The notes under the pieces are model-generated. The model saw only the letters and a program-made list of their open reading frames with translations. It was not told where the DNA came from and did no database searches. Made by a program: the position numbers and the translations under genes. Of a DNA stretch of 64,000 bases, positions 9,366 to 16,989 are shown piece by piece (the stretch's first letter is position 1; each line of letters starts with the position of its first letter). Source of the stretch: an uncultured Selenomonadales bacterium (lineage in GTDB: Bacteria > Bacillota > Negativicutes > Selenomonadales > Selenomonadaceae); NCBI GenBank assembly GCA_900321035.1, contig ONUH01000004.1, positions 113,627-177,626 of the forward strand, read 5' to 3'.

Positions 9366-9833
9366 ATGGCAAAAGCAGAATTGATGAATGTGGTGGAAGG
9401 CGAAGTCCAGGTCGTGGCGTTTAAGCTGCGCAAAGAGGAATACGGCTTTAATATACTGAACGTCAAGGAAATCAAAGGGCTTACGGATATTACGCGTGTG
9501 CCGTTCGCTTCGGATTTCATCAAGGGCGTTATCAACTTGCGCGGCTCGGTGCTTCCGGTCATTGACCTGAAAAAGCGCCTCGGCCTGCAGGATATGGAAT
9601 ATACAGACGATACGCGTATCGTCGTCGTCCGGGAGGACGATCTGGAAGTCGGCATGATTGTCGATGCCGTGACGGGCGTTATCACGCTGAACGGCGAGCA
9701 CATCGATGCGGCGAAAGCGGTGGACAACGAAAACAGCCGCTTTATTACGGGCGTCGGCAAGGTGGAAGAGGAACGGCTTATTATTCTTCTCAATCTTGAA
9801 GCTATCATAGGGCTTCAGGATGAAATCAAATGA
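9366..9833 (+). CDS. cheW: Chemotaxis coupling protein CheW
   Basis: Single SH3-like CheW domain (155 aa) that couples receptors to CheA. Features typical of the family are the early FKLRKEEYGFNILNVKEI strand pair, the INLRGSVLPVIDL core and the C-terminal LILLNLE. It starts 19 bases after cheA with a GGAAGGGGG site. The normal length and complete che neighbourhood make the call secure. Confidence 0.96.
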   Translation: MAKAELMNVVEGEVQVVAFKLRKEEYGFNILNVKEIKGLTDITRVPFASDFIKGVINLRGSVLPVIDLKKRLGLQDMEYTDDTRIVVVREDDLEVGMIVDAVTGVITLNGEHIDAAKAVDNENSRFITGVGKVEEERLIILLNLEAIIGLQDEIK

Positions 9834-9851
9834 CGAAAGAGAGGAGCAACC

Positions 9852-10475
9852 ATGGCAGTTTCAGATGATATATTGGAGTTGACTCCGACCCAGCTGGATG
9901 CCTTGCGGGAGATTGGCAACGTGGGTGCGGGCAATTCCGCGACGGCTCTGTCGCAGATCATCAATCACAGAATCGACATGAACGTGCCGGAGGTTTCTAT
10001 CGTCCCGCTGACGGAAGTACCGGATTTGGTGGGAGGCCCGGACGTCATGGTGGCCGGCGTCTTTTTGCGGGTTTATGGCGCGGCTCCCAGCAACATCTTG
10101 TTCCTGCTCCCGCAGGAAAGCGCGTTTTATCTCGTGGACATGATATTGGGCAAGCAGCGCGGAGAAACGAAGACGCTTGACTTTATGGACGAATCCGCGT
10201 TGATGGAAATCGGCAATATTCTTGCTGGCGCTTATCTGAATGCGCTTTTCAATCTGACGAAGCTTTCTCTGCTGCCGTCTATCCCGGCCTTGGCGATGGA
10301 TATGGCGGGAGCGATTCTTTCCGTTGTCCTCATACAGTTAGGGCAGATGGGCGATCATGCGCTCGTCATTGAGACGGAATTCCAGGCAGACGAGGATGGG
10401 ATCAAGGGACATTTCTTCCTTGTACCGGACCCCGGTTCCCTCGATACGATATTGTCAGCAGTGGGAGTGGGGTAA
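9852..10475 (+). CDS. cheC: CheY-P phosphatase CheC
   Basis: Hydrolyses phospho-CheY and binds CheD in the Bacillus-type adaptation system. Both half-repeats keep the phosphatase signature with Glu and Asn: LREIGNVGAGNSATALSQ near residue 20 and ALMEIGNILAGAYLNALF near residue 120, so both active sites look intact. 207 aa. The GAGAGGAGC site precedes ATG 9852. The stop is one base before the cheD ATG, consistent with coupled expression of the CheC-CheD pair. Confidence 0.95.
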   Translation: MAVSDDILELTPTQLDALREIGNVGAGNSATALSQIINHRIDMNVPEVSIVPLTEVPDLVGGPDVMVAGVFLRVYGAAPSNILFLLPQESAFYLVDMILGKQRGETKTLDFMDESALMEIGNILAGAYLNALFNLTKLSLLPSIPALAMDMAGAILSVVLIQLGQMGDHALVIETEFQADEDGIKGHFFLVPDPGSLDTILSAVGVG

Positions 10476-10476
10476 A

Positions 10477-10962
10477 ATGGCAGAACTGGTCAAGGTCGGC
10501 ATGGCTGACTATAAGGTCGGTCGTGCGCCTTCAATTCTCATCAGCTATGGCCTTGGTTCCTGCATCGGGGTGTCGCTGTACGATCCGACGACAAAAGTCG
10601 GCGGCCTTTTGCATATCATGCTGCCCGACAGCAGGCAGTCGAAGACCACCGAGAATCCGGCGAAGTTTGCGGATACGGGAATGCCGCTTATGCTGAAGGA
10701 CGTCTTGGGGCTCGGGGCATCCAAAACCCGCCTTGTCGCGAAAATGGCGGGCGGAGCGCAGATGTTCGCGTTCGCGAAAGCCACGGATATCATGAAAGTG
10801 GGGCAGCGAAACGCGGAGGCGATCAAGACAATCCTGAAAGATATGGGAATCCCCCTTTTGGCGGAAGATACAGGTGAGAATTACGGCCGCACGGTGCAGA
10901 TCAATTTGGAAAACGGCGTTTATACCGTAAAGACCATGGTAAAAGGTGAGAAGGATATTTAA
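10477..10962 (+). CDS. cheD: Chemoreceptor glutamine deamidase CheD
   Basis: Deamidates receptor glutamines and stimulates CheC. 161 aa from ATG 10477; an in-frame upstream ATG lies inside cheC and gives non-CheD sequence. The family core is present: LISYGLGSCIGVSLYD with the catalytic Cys, LHIMLPDS with the His, and KMAGGAQMF. The next gene starts on the base after its stop. Confidence 0.95.
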   Translation: MAELVKVGMADYKVGRAPSILISYGLGSCIGVSLYDPTTKVGGLLHIMLPDSRQSKTTENPAKFADTGMPLMLKDVLGLGASKTRLVAKMAGGAQMFAFAKATDIMKVGQRNAEAIKTILKDMGIPLLAEDTGENYGRTVQINLENGVYTVKTMVKGEKDI

Positions 10963-11991
10963 GTGGCGGAGCGTATAGAGATTCCGGACGAGACGGCGGA
11001 AGCCGCCGTGCCGGAGGAAACGGAGGCCGCGTCCGCGCCAGAGGAGCAGACGGAGCCGGGAATGGAAGCGGCCGCCGCGGTCGAGCTTTCTGGCTCGCCG
11101 GAGGACGGGGCGCCGCAGGAGGAAAATGCCCCGCCGGAAGAAGCGGAATCGATACAGGGGGCTGCCCACGGTCTGAGCGGAGCCACGATGGATACGTTGT
11201 CCAGGACCGACGAGCAGTCTTTGGCAGAGGCAGACGCCGAAAGAACAAAATGGGAGCGGAGACGCGCGCAGTTGCAGGGGCGCTTGATGGAAGCCTATCG
11301 TAAATATATGGACGATGGCGGCTTCAAGTTGGGCATTTCTTTGGCGACGGCGGTGATCGCGGCTTCCATTATCGTGATTACAGGGATTTTTTCGGAGCGT
11401 ATGCTCAGCGTTGTGTTCCTGCGCGCACTCGTAGGATTCTGTGTATCCAGTGTCTTTATGGGCGGCGTGCTGTATTGGCTCGACGAGGTCGGGATTCCGC
11501 TCTTCATTGCCAAAAATGAAGAGCAGCTGCAGTCGGAATGGCTGAGCGAAGCGGAAGAACCGGGGCAGCCTGAAGAGGAAGCGGCGGAGCCGAAGGAAGA
11601 AGCGGAGCCCGGCGCGCTGGAGGAACTTATGCCGCAGGAGGGCGAAAGCGTTCCGGAAGCGGCGGCGGAAACGGAAGCAAAAACAGAAGAGACAGAAGAG
11701 GCCGCGCCGCTTAGAGAGGGCGCGGATATTTCGGAGGGAGAGAGCGACGGGGAGACCAGGCAGGAAGCCCCCGCCGAGCAGGAAGACCAGGCAGAGCTGC
11801 TGCAGGAGCAAACGGAAGAGGCGCAGGCGTCCGGCGAGGATATGGACGGGATAGAAAGCGCCGTCTTGGACGACGCGTTTTCGTCAGAAGAGGCAGAGGA
11901 GGAAGTACCGGAGGAACCTCCTGTGTTTGCGCCGATGACGGCGGATAATTTGGAAAGTCTCAGCGTACCGGAGGAGGACGGAGACTCATAA
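10963..11991 (+). CDS. Acidic membrane protein of unknown function between cheD and fliA
   Basis: 342 aa beginning with GTG directly after the cheD stop. Residues 1-85 are Glu/Ala/Pro-rich, residues 85-115 are charged with helical character, then two adjacent hydrophobic helices occupy about residues 120-175. A very acidic, Glu/Ala-rich, probably disordered tail follows. I recognise no family. The layout (short helical hairpin in the membrane, two long acidic cytoplasmic or periplasmic arms) and the position inside the flagellar operon suggest a structural or scaffolding role, which is inference only. Confidence 0.8.
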   Translation: MAERIEIPDETAEAAVPEETEAASAPEEQTEPGMEAAAAVELSGSPEDGAPQEENAPPEEAESIQGAAHGLSGATMDTLSRTDEQSLAEADAERTKWERRRAQLQGRLMEAYRKYMDDGGFKLGISLATAVIAASIIVITGIFSERMLSVVFLRALVGFCVSSVFMGGVLYWLDEVGIPLFIAKNEEQLQSEWLSEAEEPGQPEEEAAEPKEEAEPGALEELMPQEGESVPEAAAETEAKTEETEEAAPLREGADISEGESDGETRQEAPAEQEDQAELLQEQTEEAQASGEDMDGIESAVLDDAFSSEEAEEEVPEEPPVFAPMTADNLESLSVPEEDGDS

Positions 11992-12041
11992 GCGGCTGAC
12001 AAGGCCGGTTGCAAAGGATGGGAAAGGGGGAACGGCTTCCA

Positions 12042-12797
12042 ATGGAACTGAAATTCAGTGAACAGGAAAGCGAGTCCCTATGGAAAGAATACGCAAAGAA
12101 ACCTACGAAGGCGCTTCGGGATCGGCTGGTGGAGAATTATCTGCCGCTGGTCAACGTCATCGCAGGGCGTATCGCCATCAGTTTGCCTCCGCATATCGAC
12201 CGGGACGATTTGATTAGCAGCGGCTTTTTCGGGCTCTTGGATGCAATCGAGAGATACGACCTGAAAAGGCAGAATAAATTTGAAACATATGCAGGCGTCC
12301 GAATCAGAGGCGCTATATTGGATTATCTTCGCTCGAAGGATTGGATCCCAATCGCCGTTCGGCAGAAGATACGATCGTATGAGCAATGTGTGGGCAAGTT
12401 GGAAGGGAGATTAGGACGGAGCGCGACGGATGAAGAAATCGCCGAGGCGATGGGAATCAGCGTCGAGGAATTGGGCAAGGTTGTGACGGAAATCAACGTC
12501 GCGACGGTTATTCCGCTGGATGATTATATGCGGGCAGAGACCGCGGCGAACGCCATACCGTCACCCCAAGAGACAGTGGAAAAACGAGAGCGCCAGCAGA
12601 TGCTTGCAAAGGCTATTGAACGCTTGCCGGAACGCGAGCGGCAGGTCGTAGCATTGTATTACCATGAAGAACTGACGATGAAAGAGATCAGTATGGTGCT
12701 CAGTATATCGGAAGCGCGTGTCTGCCAACTCCATACCAAGGCAATCTTTAGGCTGAGAGGATTTCTGGCTCGTGAAAAAGCAAATTTGATCGACTGA
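12042..12797 (+). CDS. fliA: Flagellar RNA polymerase sigma factor (sigma-28 family, FliA/SigD)
   Basis: Directs transcription of late flagellar and chemotaxis genes. 251 aa with region 2 (NLVENYLPLVNVIAGR type and DLISSGFFGLLDAIERYD), region 3, and region 4 with a clear helix-turn-helix (LTMKEISMVLSISEARVCQL). ATG 12042 has AAAGGGGG at 12023-12030; the in-frame TTG 12009 has no ribosome site. The gene sits where B. subtilis has sigD, after cheD. Late flagellar promoters elsewhere in the genome are its probable targets. Confidence 0.95.
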   Translation: MELKFSEQESESLWKEYAKKPTKALRDRLVENYLPLVNVIAGRIAISLPPHIDRDDLISSGFFGLLDAIERYDLKRQNKFETYAGVRIRGAILDYLRSKDWIPIAVRQKIRSYEQCVGKLEGRLGRSATDEEIAEAMGISVEELGKVVTEINVATVIPLDDYMRAETAANAIPSPQETVEKRERQQMLAKAIERLPERERQVVALYYHEELTMKEISMVLSISEARVCQLHTKAIFRLRGFLAREKANLID

Positions 12798-12816
12798 AGC
12801 GTAAAGGGGGATGCAC

Positions 12817-14490
12817 ATGGCGGAAAAACTGAAAAGCGCGGAAGTCGGCGGCCGCCAGGCAGGCTATCTTTTCGAATTCAAGTCAGACGGTGTGTATCTC
12901 ACAGTCTATCCGGCGGATGACAGCGGCATGCTCTTTGAGCTCTCGGATATGCGGCAGATTCTGAAAGAATACGGCGTCATGGACTATGATATGACCGAAC
13001 TTGCGCGCGTCGTCCGGGCGGCGGAAGGAAAGCCGACGCTTCTTGCCAAGCAGTTCGAGGCTTCTGTTGCGCCTCCGAGCGACACACAGTCTGAACCGAC
13101 GACGGAGGCGGAAGTCATAGACAATCGCGCCGTCATGTCGTTCCAGATCGAAGTCTCGAAGGATCGGATGACGGTCACGATGAAGATTGACCGCCAGCCC
13201 GGCATGGTTCCTCCGAAAAAGCAGGATATTTTGGATGCGCTGGCAGAGCGGCGCATTGTTTTCGGTATTGACGAGGTGGCGATCGAGCGCGGCCTGGAGC
13301 ATGGCTCTCAGACGGTCATCGCTACAGGGAAGCCGCCGGAACCGGGTAAGGACGCTACCATTGTCCGCAAATTCGATGCGGAATCCAAGGGGAAGTTCAA
13401 GGAAGACAAGTACGGCAAAGTCGATTACAAGAATATGAATCTTTTCCTCATCGCGAGGAAGGGCGACGTCATTGCGGAGCGTATTCCCCATACGCAGGGC
13501 ATCGACGGGACCAATGTTTTCGGCGACACGCTGCGGGCCAAGCCGGGCAAGCCGAAACCGGTGCCCGCAGGCAAGAATACGGAAATCCAGGATGAGAATT
13601 TTGTCGTCGCGACGTCGGACGGACAGATTGTCGAGGCGAATAATAAATTCAGCATAGACCCGCGTTTGGAAATTCGCGGCGATGTTGGCGTCGGAACGGG
13701 AAATATTGATTTCCTCGGCGCTGTGGATATCAGCGGAGACGTTCAGCAGGGATTTTCCGTCAAAGCGACCGGAACGGTAACCATTAAGGGCGCCGTCACG
13801 GGCGGAATGGTCGCGGGATACAATGTATTCGTCACAGGCGGCATCATCGGGATTGACGGTAAAGGCAAGGTTACGGCGGAAGAGGACGTGCAGGCGGCTT
13901 TCGTAGAGAATGGGACCGTCGAGGCCGGCGGGGTCATCATGATCTCGGACGTCGCGCTCCATTCCGATCTTCGCGCAGGCATTCGTATTGTCGTGGAAGG
14001 CAAGCGGGGACTTGTGACGGGCGGGTATTTGGCGGCCGGAGAGGAAATCCGGGCGAATATCATCGGCAATCAGGCGTTGGTCGCATCGCGCCTCGTGGTG
14101 GGCGTGAATCCGAGCCTGCAGAAAAAATATCAGGAGGCCTGCAAGGAGTATTCGGAGTCGAAGAAGAAATTGCAGCAGCTGACGCAGGCATTGAATACTT
14201 TGGGGAAGATCGACGTATCGAAGCTCCCGCCGCACCGGGCGGAGCAGATCGCCCAGCTTACGCGTTCGCAGTTCCCGCTGGCGGGGCAGGTGGAGCGCTC
14301 GGAACGTCTCATCAAGGAGCTGGAGGAGCAGCTCGCGCAGATGCGGAACGGAAGGATTTGCGTAGCCGACCGTATGTACCCGGGACAGAAGCTGATTGTC
14401 AATTCAATCGTGAAGCATGTGCAGGCGGAGGAACAGCACTGTACGTTCCAGGTCGAGGAGGACGAGGTTCGCGTCGGCCCGTATTATTGA
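12817..14490 (+). CDS. FapA/DUF342 family protein
   Basis: 557 aa, the polymerising FapA-type (DUF342) family common in Firmicute flagellar and sporulation neighbourhoods. An N-terminal domain (about residues 1-170) precedes a long right-handed beta-helix-like region with repeated Gly-Val/Ile strands (DVGVGTGNIDFLGAVDISG; KATGTVTIKGAVTGG). A coiled-coil helix follows at about residues 430-505. ATG 12817 is preferred over ATG 12811 because the AAAGGGGG site ends directly at 12810. The precise role is unknown; the family is implicated in cell-surface or cytoskeletal assembly and this copy is likely linked to motility. Confidence 0.85.
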   Translation: MAEKLKSAEVGGRQAGYLFEFKSDGVYLTVYPADDSGMLFELSDMRQILKEYGVMDYDMTELARVVRAAEGKPTLLAKQFEASVAPPSDTQSEPTTEAEVIDNRAVMSFQIEVSKDRMTVTMKIDRQPGMVPPKKQDILDALAERRIVFGIDEVAIERGLEHGSQTVIATGKPPEPGKDATIVRKFDAESKGKFKEDKYGKVDYKNMNLFLIARKGDVIAERIPHTQGIDGTNVFGDTLRAKPGKPKPVPAGKNTEIQDENFVVATSDGQIVEANNKFSIDPRLEIRGDVGVGTGNIDFLGAVDISGDVQQGFSVKATGTVTIKGAVTGGMVAGYNVFVTGGIIGIDGKGKVTAEEDVQAAFVENGTVEAGGVIMISDVALHSDLRAGIRIVVEGKRGLVTGGYLAAGEEIRANIIGNQALVASRLVVGVNPSLQKKYQEACKEYSESKKKLQQLTQALNTLGKIDVSKLPPHRAEQIAQLTRSQFPLAGQVERSERLIKELEEQLAQMRNGRICVADRMYPGQKLIVNSIVKHVQAEEQHCTFQVEEDEVRVGPYY

Positions 14491-14517
14491 CGCCGCATAT
14501 TTCGGGAGGAGAAAGAC

Positions 14518-14844
14518 ATGGCGATGGATATCAATCCGATCAGCCTGCAAATGGTTGTACCACGGACGACAGAAGCCGGGCAGGTACAGCATAATCTGAA
14601 TCAGCAAGGCAATGTGCAACAGGAATTTGCGATGCTGCGCGAGAATTCGGACGTCAAGATGAAGATGGAAACGGTCAAGACCAAGGACAACCCCGAAGAC
14701 GGGCGAGTCAAGGACGATCCGGAGCGTCAGTCCCGGGGCGGCGGCTATTCCGGCGGACAGAGACGCGACCGCCGGGGGAGTGAGGAAGAGGAGCGCCAGG
14801 CAGTCGACATTTTGCGCGGGCATAATATTGATATATCGTTATAA
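14518..14844 (+). CDS. 108-aa hydrophilic protein of unknown function
   Basis: ATG 14518 behind GGGAGGAG. The sequence is rich in Gln, Asn, Lys, Glu and Arg, with a Gly/Arg-rich segment near residue 75 and no membrane helix. It ends with a short conserved-looking tail (VDILRGHNIDISL). It lies between the DUF342 gene and the SwrB-like gene on the operon strand and is followed by a hairpin with a T-run. I do not recognise the family. Confidence 0.75.
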   Translation: MAMDINPISLQMVVPRTTEAGQVQHNLNQQGNVQQEFAMLRENSDVKMKMETVKTKDNPEDGRVKDDPERQSRGGGYSGGQRRDRRGSEEEERQAVDILRGHNIDISL

Positions 14845-14847
14845 AAG

Positions 14848-14916
14848 ATGCAAGAAACGGCAGACGGGAGACGAGGACGCGTCCTGTGAGCGTCGCGCGG
14901 TTCCGTCTGTTTCTTT
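14848..14916 (+). terminator. Hairpin with T-run after the 108-aa gene
   Basis: AGAAAC-GG-CAGACGG is complementary to CCGTCTG-TTTCT some 45 bases on, enclosing a smaller palindrome (AGGACGCGTCCT), and ends in TTTTT. It would end or attenuate the operon before the next gene. The stem has a two-base bulge, so strength is uncertain. Confidence 0.45.
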
Positions 14917-14961
14917 TTATGGCGCATGGAAAGCGGCGCGGGCGGAGGAGCAGGTATAGCG

Positions 14962-16491
14962 ATGGAAGTTTTGGGATTTCTGATCATCGTGGGGCTATTG
15001 ATTGTGTTCATCGTGCGGCGGGATCTGTGGAACGGCGGTTCTTCCGGCAGCAAGGCGGACGAAGTCGAGGAAGCTTCCGTCAAGATGCGGCTGCAGATGG
15101 AACACACCATGAATACGCTCATCACGCAGATGGACACGCGAATCCACCAAATCGAAGGTTTGGTGGCGGCGGCGGACGAGCGCGCGCGGACATTGGAAAG
15201 CCAGCTGGCGGCGGTGCGCGAGGAGCAGGCTGTCGCGCAGAGAAAAGCGGAACAGGAAATCGCGGCCATGCGCGCCGCTCAGAACTCCTATTATCCGCCG
15301 AGGGATATTATGTATCCGGCGGATTACGGTCCGGCGGGGAGGAACGCTCCGTCCTGGCGGGACCTTGCCGAGATGAGGGCGCGGGGCATGCGGACGCCGC
15401 TCTCCATGCAGCCGATAGGAGAAATCTCATCCGTGCGGCGCGCGGACTATGCGGCGAGAGCGAGGCTTACCCCGGCGGAGCGGGGCGACGGTTTTGCCGA
15501 GGCACTTTCTGCCTCCATGCAGGCGGCGGAGCGGAACTACGGAGCGCGGAGAGAGCCGGGGCCTGCGTATTACGAGAATGAAGCCTACGACGGCCGCAAC
15601 TATGACGACGCGTACGGGTCGCCTGCGTACCCAGAGGAAACGTATGCGCCTGCCGAAGAATGGAATCCATACGAGGACGAGCCGCGCGGCGGAGAGCCGC
15701 GCACGATTCGCTGGCCGGAGTCCGCGCCTGCCGAAATGATCGTGGACGAAACGCCGGCGGCTATCGTGGAGCCGAACATGGGGGCAAGGCCGGAACCGCG
15801 CGTGGAAGAAGAGCCGGAGGAAGAGGAGCCGCTTTTCACGCCGGAACAGTTGGAAGAGCTTGCGAAAACGGAAGCGGAAGTCGTCGTTTCTTCCAGCGTG
15901 GCGGACGTGGTCGATCTTCCCGTGCAGCCCGACGAAGAGGAAGAAGCGGCGTATGCCGACCTGGAGCCGAATCTGGAAGAGCGGATTCTCGATGCGGACG
16001 ACGAAGAAACGCCGACGGCGGAGAGCGACGGGCAGGACGATTACGCCGGGGAAGAAGACGAGCCGGCGGAGGAAGGAGACGCGCAGCAGGCGTCTGCGCC
16101 GTCTGCCGGGACAGAAGAAGAGGCGGAAGTAACGCTCTTTTCGTCGGAGCCTGACGTGGAAACGGAAGAAGCGGCAGCAAAGACAGAGGAGCAGGAGGAC
16201 TCCGACGCGGATGAGGAAGCGTCGGAGGATTCGCTGCAATCCGAGGATGAGGACGGTGAGAACCGGTCCGCCGCGTTGGGTGACGAGTTTTCCGAGGAGG
16301 AAGACAGCCGCGGGACGGATACGCCCTCTGTGGCGGTGCGGTCGGATTCCCCGGCCATCCGGGCGAGGGAGCTTTTAGAAAAAGGCATGTCCCCCGAAGA
16401 GGTGACGAAGGAGACGGGAATGGGCCGCGGCGCTATTGATCTGCTCGCGCAGATGGTCAAGAGCCAACGAAAAGCGGAAGACGGCGATTGA
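14962..16491 (+). CDS. SwrB-like membrane-anchored coiled-coil protein with C-terminal helix-turn-helix
   Basis: 509 aa. A single N-terminal membrane helix (VLGFLIIVGLLIVFIV) is followed by a coiled coil (about residues 35-110), a Tyr/Arg/Pro-rich stretch, then a very acidic Glu/Asp/Ala region of about 250 residues. A C-terminal HTH-like motif follows (ARELLEKGMSPEEVTKETGM). TM + coiled coil + C-terminal HTH and the position after the sigma-28 gene match B. subtilis SwrB, which helps activate the flagellar export gate, but the acidic insert is extra. ATG 14962 is chosen because GGAGGAG lies upstream; ATG 14926 has no ribosome site. The function is inferred from architecture and synteny. Confidence 0.7.
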   Translation: MEVLGFLIIVGLLIVFIVRRDLWNGGSSGSKADEVEEASVKMRLQMEHTMNTLITQMDTRIHQIEGLVAAADERARTLESQLAAVREEQAVAQRKAEQEIAAMRAAQNSYYPPRDIMYPADYGPAGRNAPSWRDLAEMRARGMRTPLSMQPIGEISSVRRADYAARARLTPAERGDGFAEALSASMQAAERNYGARREPGPAYYENEAYDGRNYDDAYGSPAYPEETYAPAEEWNPYEDEPRGGEPRTIRWPESAPAEMIVDETPAAIVEPNMGARPEPRVEEEPEEEEPLFTPEQLEELAKTEAEVVVSSSVADVVDLPVQPDEEEEAAYADLEPNLEERILDADDEETPTAESDGQDDYAGEEDEPAEEGDAQQASAPSAGTEEEAEVTLFSSEPDVETEEAAAKTEEQEDSDADEEASEDSLQSEDEDGENRSAALGDEFSEEEDSRGTDTPSVAVRSDSPAIRARELLEKGMSPEEVTKETGMGRGAIDLLAQMVKSQRKAEDGD

Positions 16492-16516
16492 CAGCCGTAG
16501 GGCGCGCCGTTATAAT
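16488..16516 (+). promoter_or_regulatory. Consensus sigma-A promoter for the tRNA pair
   Basis: TTGACA at 16488-16493, a 17-base spacer and TATAAT at 16511-16516 match the housekeeping consensus exactly. The -35 box overlaps the stop codon of the preceding gene. It lies about 25 bases upstream of tRNA-Pro. Confidence 0.9.
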
Positions 16517-16540
16517 ATATGAGTATCTTTTCCGTATTTT

Positions 16541-16617
16541 CGGGGCATAGCTCAATTTGGTAGAGCACCTGCTTTGGGAGCAGGGGGTCGCAGGTTCAAA
16601 TCCTGTTGCTCCGACCA
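16541..16617 (+). tRNA. tRNA-Pro (anticodon TGG)
   Basis: 77-nt cloverleaf with encoded CCA. The acceptor CGGGGCA pairs with TGCTCCG (one G-T pair). D-arm GCTC/GAGC, anticodon loop TTTGGGA with TGG in the centre, and T-arm with GGTTCAAATCC are all present. It is transcribed from the adjacent consensus promoter together with the tRNA-Arg. Confidence 0.97.
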
Positions 16618-16622
16618 TATTC

Positions 16623-16699
16623 GCACCCGTAGCTCAGCTGGATAGAGCATCGGTCTTCTAAACCGAGGGTCGCGCGTTCGAATCGCGCCGGGCGCACCA
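16623..16699 (+). tRNA. tRNA-Arg (anticodon TCT)
   Basis: 77-nt cloverleaf with encoded CCA, five bases after the tRNA-Pro. The anticodon loop CTTCTAA contains TCT, and the T-arm GCGCG-TTCGAAT-CGCGC is perfect. The acceptor GCACCCG against CGGGCGC leaves an A3-C70 mismatch; the remaining six pairs are Watson-Crick. See findings. Confidence 0.95.
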
Positions 16700-16707
16700 T
16701 AAAAAAG

Positions 16708-16742
16708 TAAGGGTGCTGGCTTTTGACCAGGACCCTTTTTCT
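16708..16742 (+). terminator. Rho-independent terminator of the tRNA operon
   Basis: AGGGTGCTGG and CCAGGACCCT form a ten-pair stem with one mismatch around a CTTTTGA loop, followed by TTTTTCTGTTT. It lies nine bases after tRNA-Arg. Confidence 0.85.
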
Positions 16743-16788
16743 GTTTAGGGGGAATTACTTTCCATGCCAGCCGCAGCGCTATTTTTCC

Positions 16789-16817
16789 TTGTCATTGCAC
16801 AATCCGTCCTGTATAAT
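16789..16817 (+). promoter_or_regulatory. Putative promoter for the symporter-like gene
   Basis: TTGTCA (16789-16794), 17-base spacer, TATAAT (16812-16817). About 165 bases of leader follow before the TTG start at 16990. This leader includes a possible short hairpin (TGCCCGT/ACGGGGGCA) near 16900. I see no gene in 16,743-16,989. Confidence 0.65.
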
Positions 16818-16989
16818 AAAATTCACCGGTCATGGCATGGTTTGGTTCGATAGAGGGCGTGTTGCCTGTTCTTCGGGATATTAGCTTTGGTTTACAATGC
16901 CCGTGGGGAGCAACGGGGGCAGGAAAGCATAAGGGAACGGATACAGTAAAGCATATTCCTCATCGAATCATCAGATTGGAGCAGATACG

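Noticed and set aside
7757..9808. 683-codon minus-strand frame opposite cheA/cheW
   Set aside because: Antisense shadow of cheA codon bias; no motif, no start signal.
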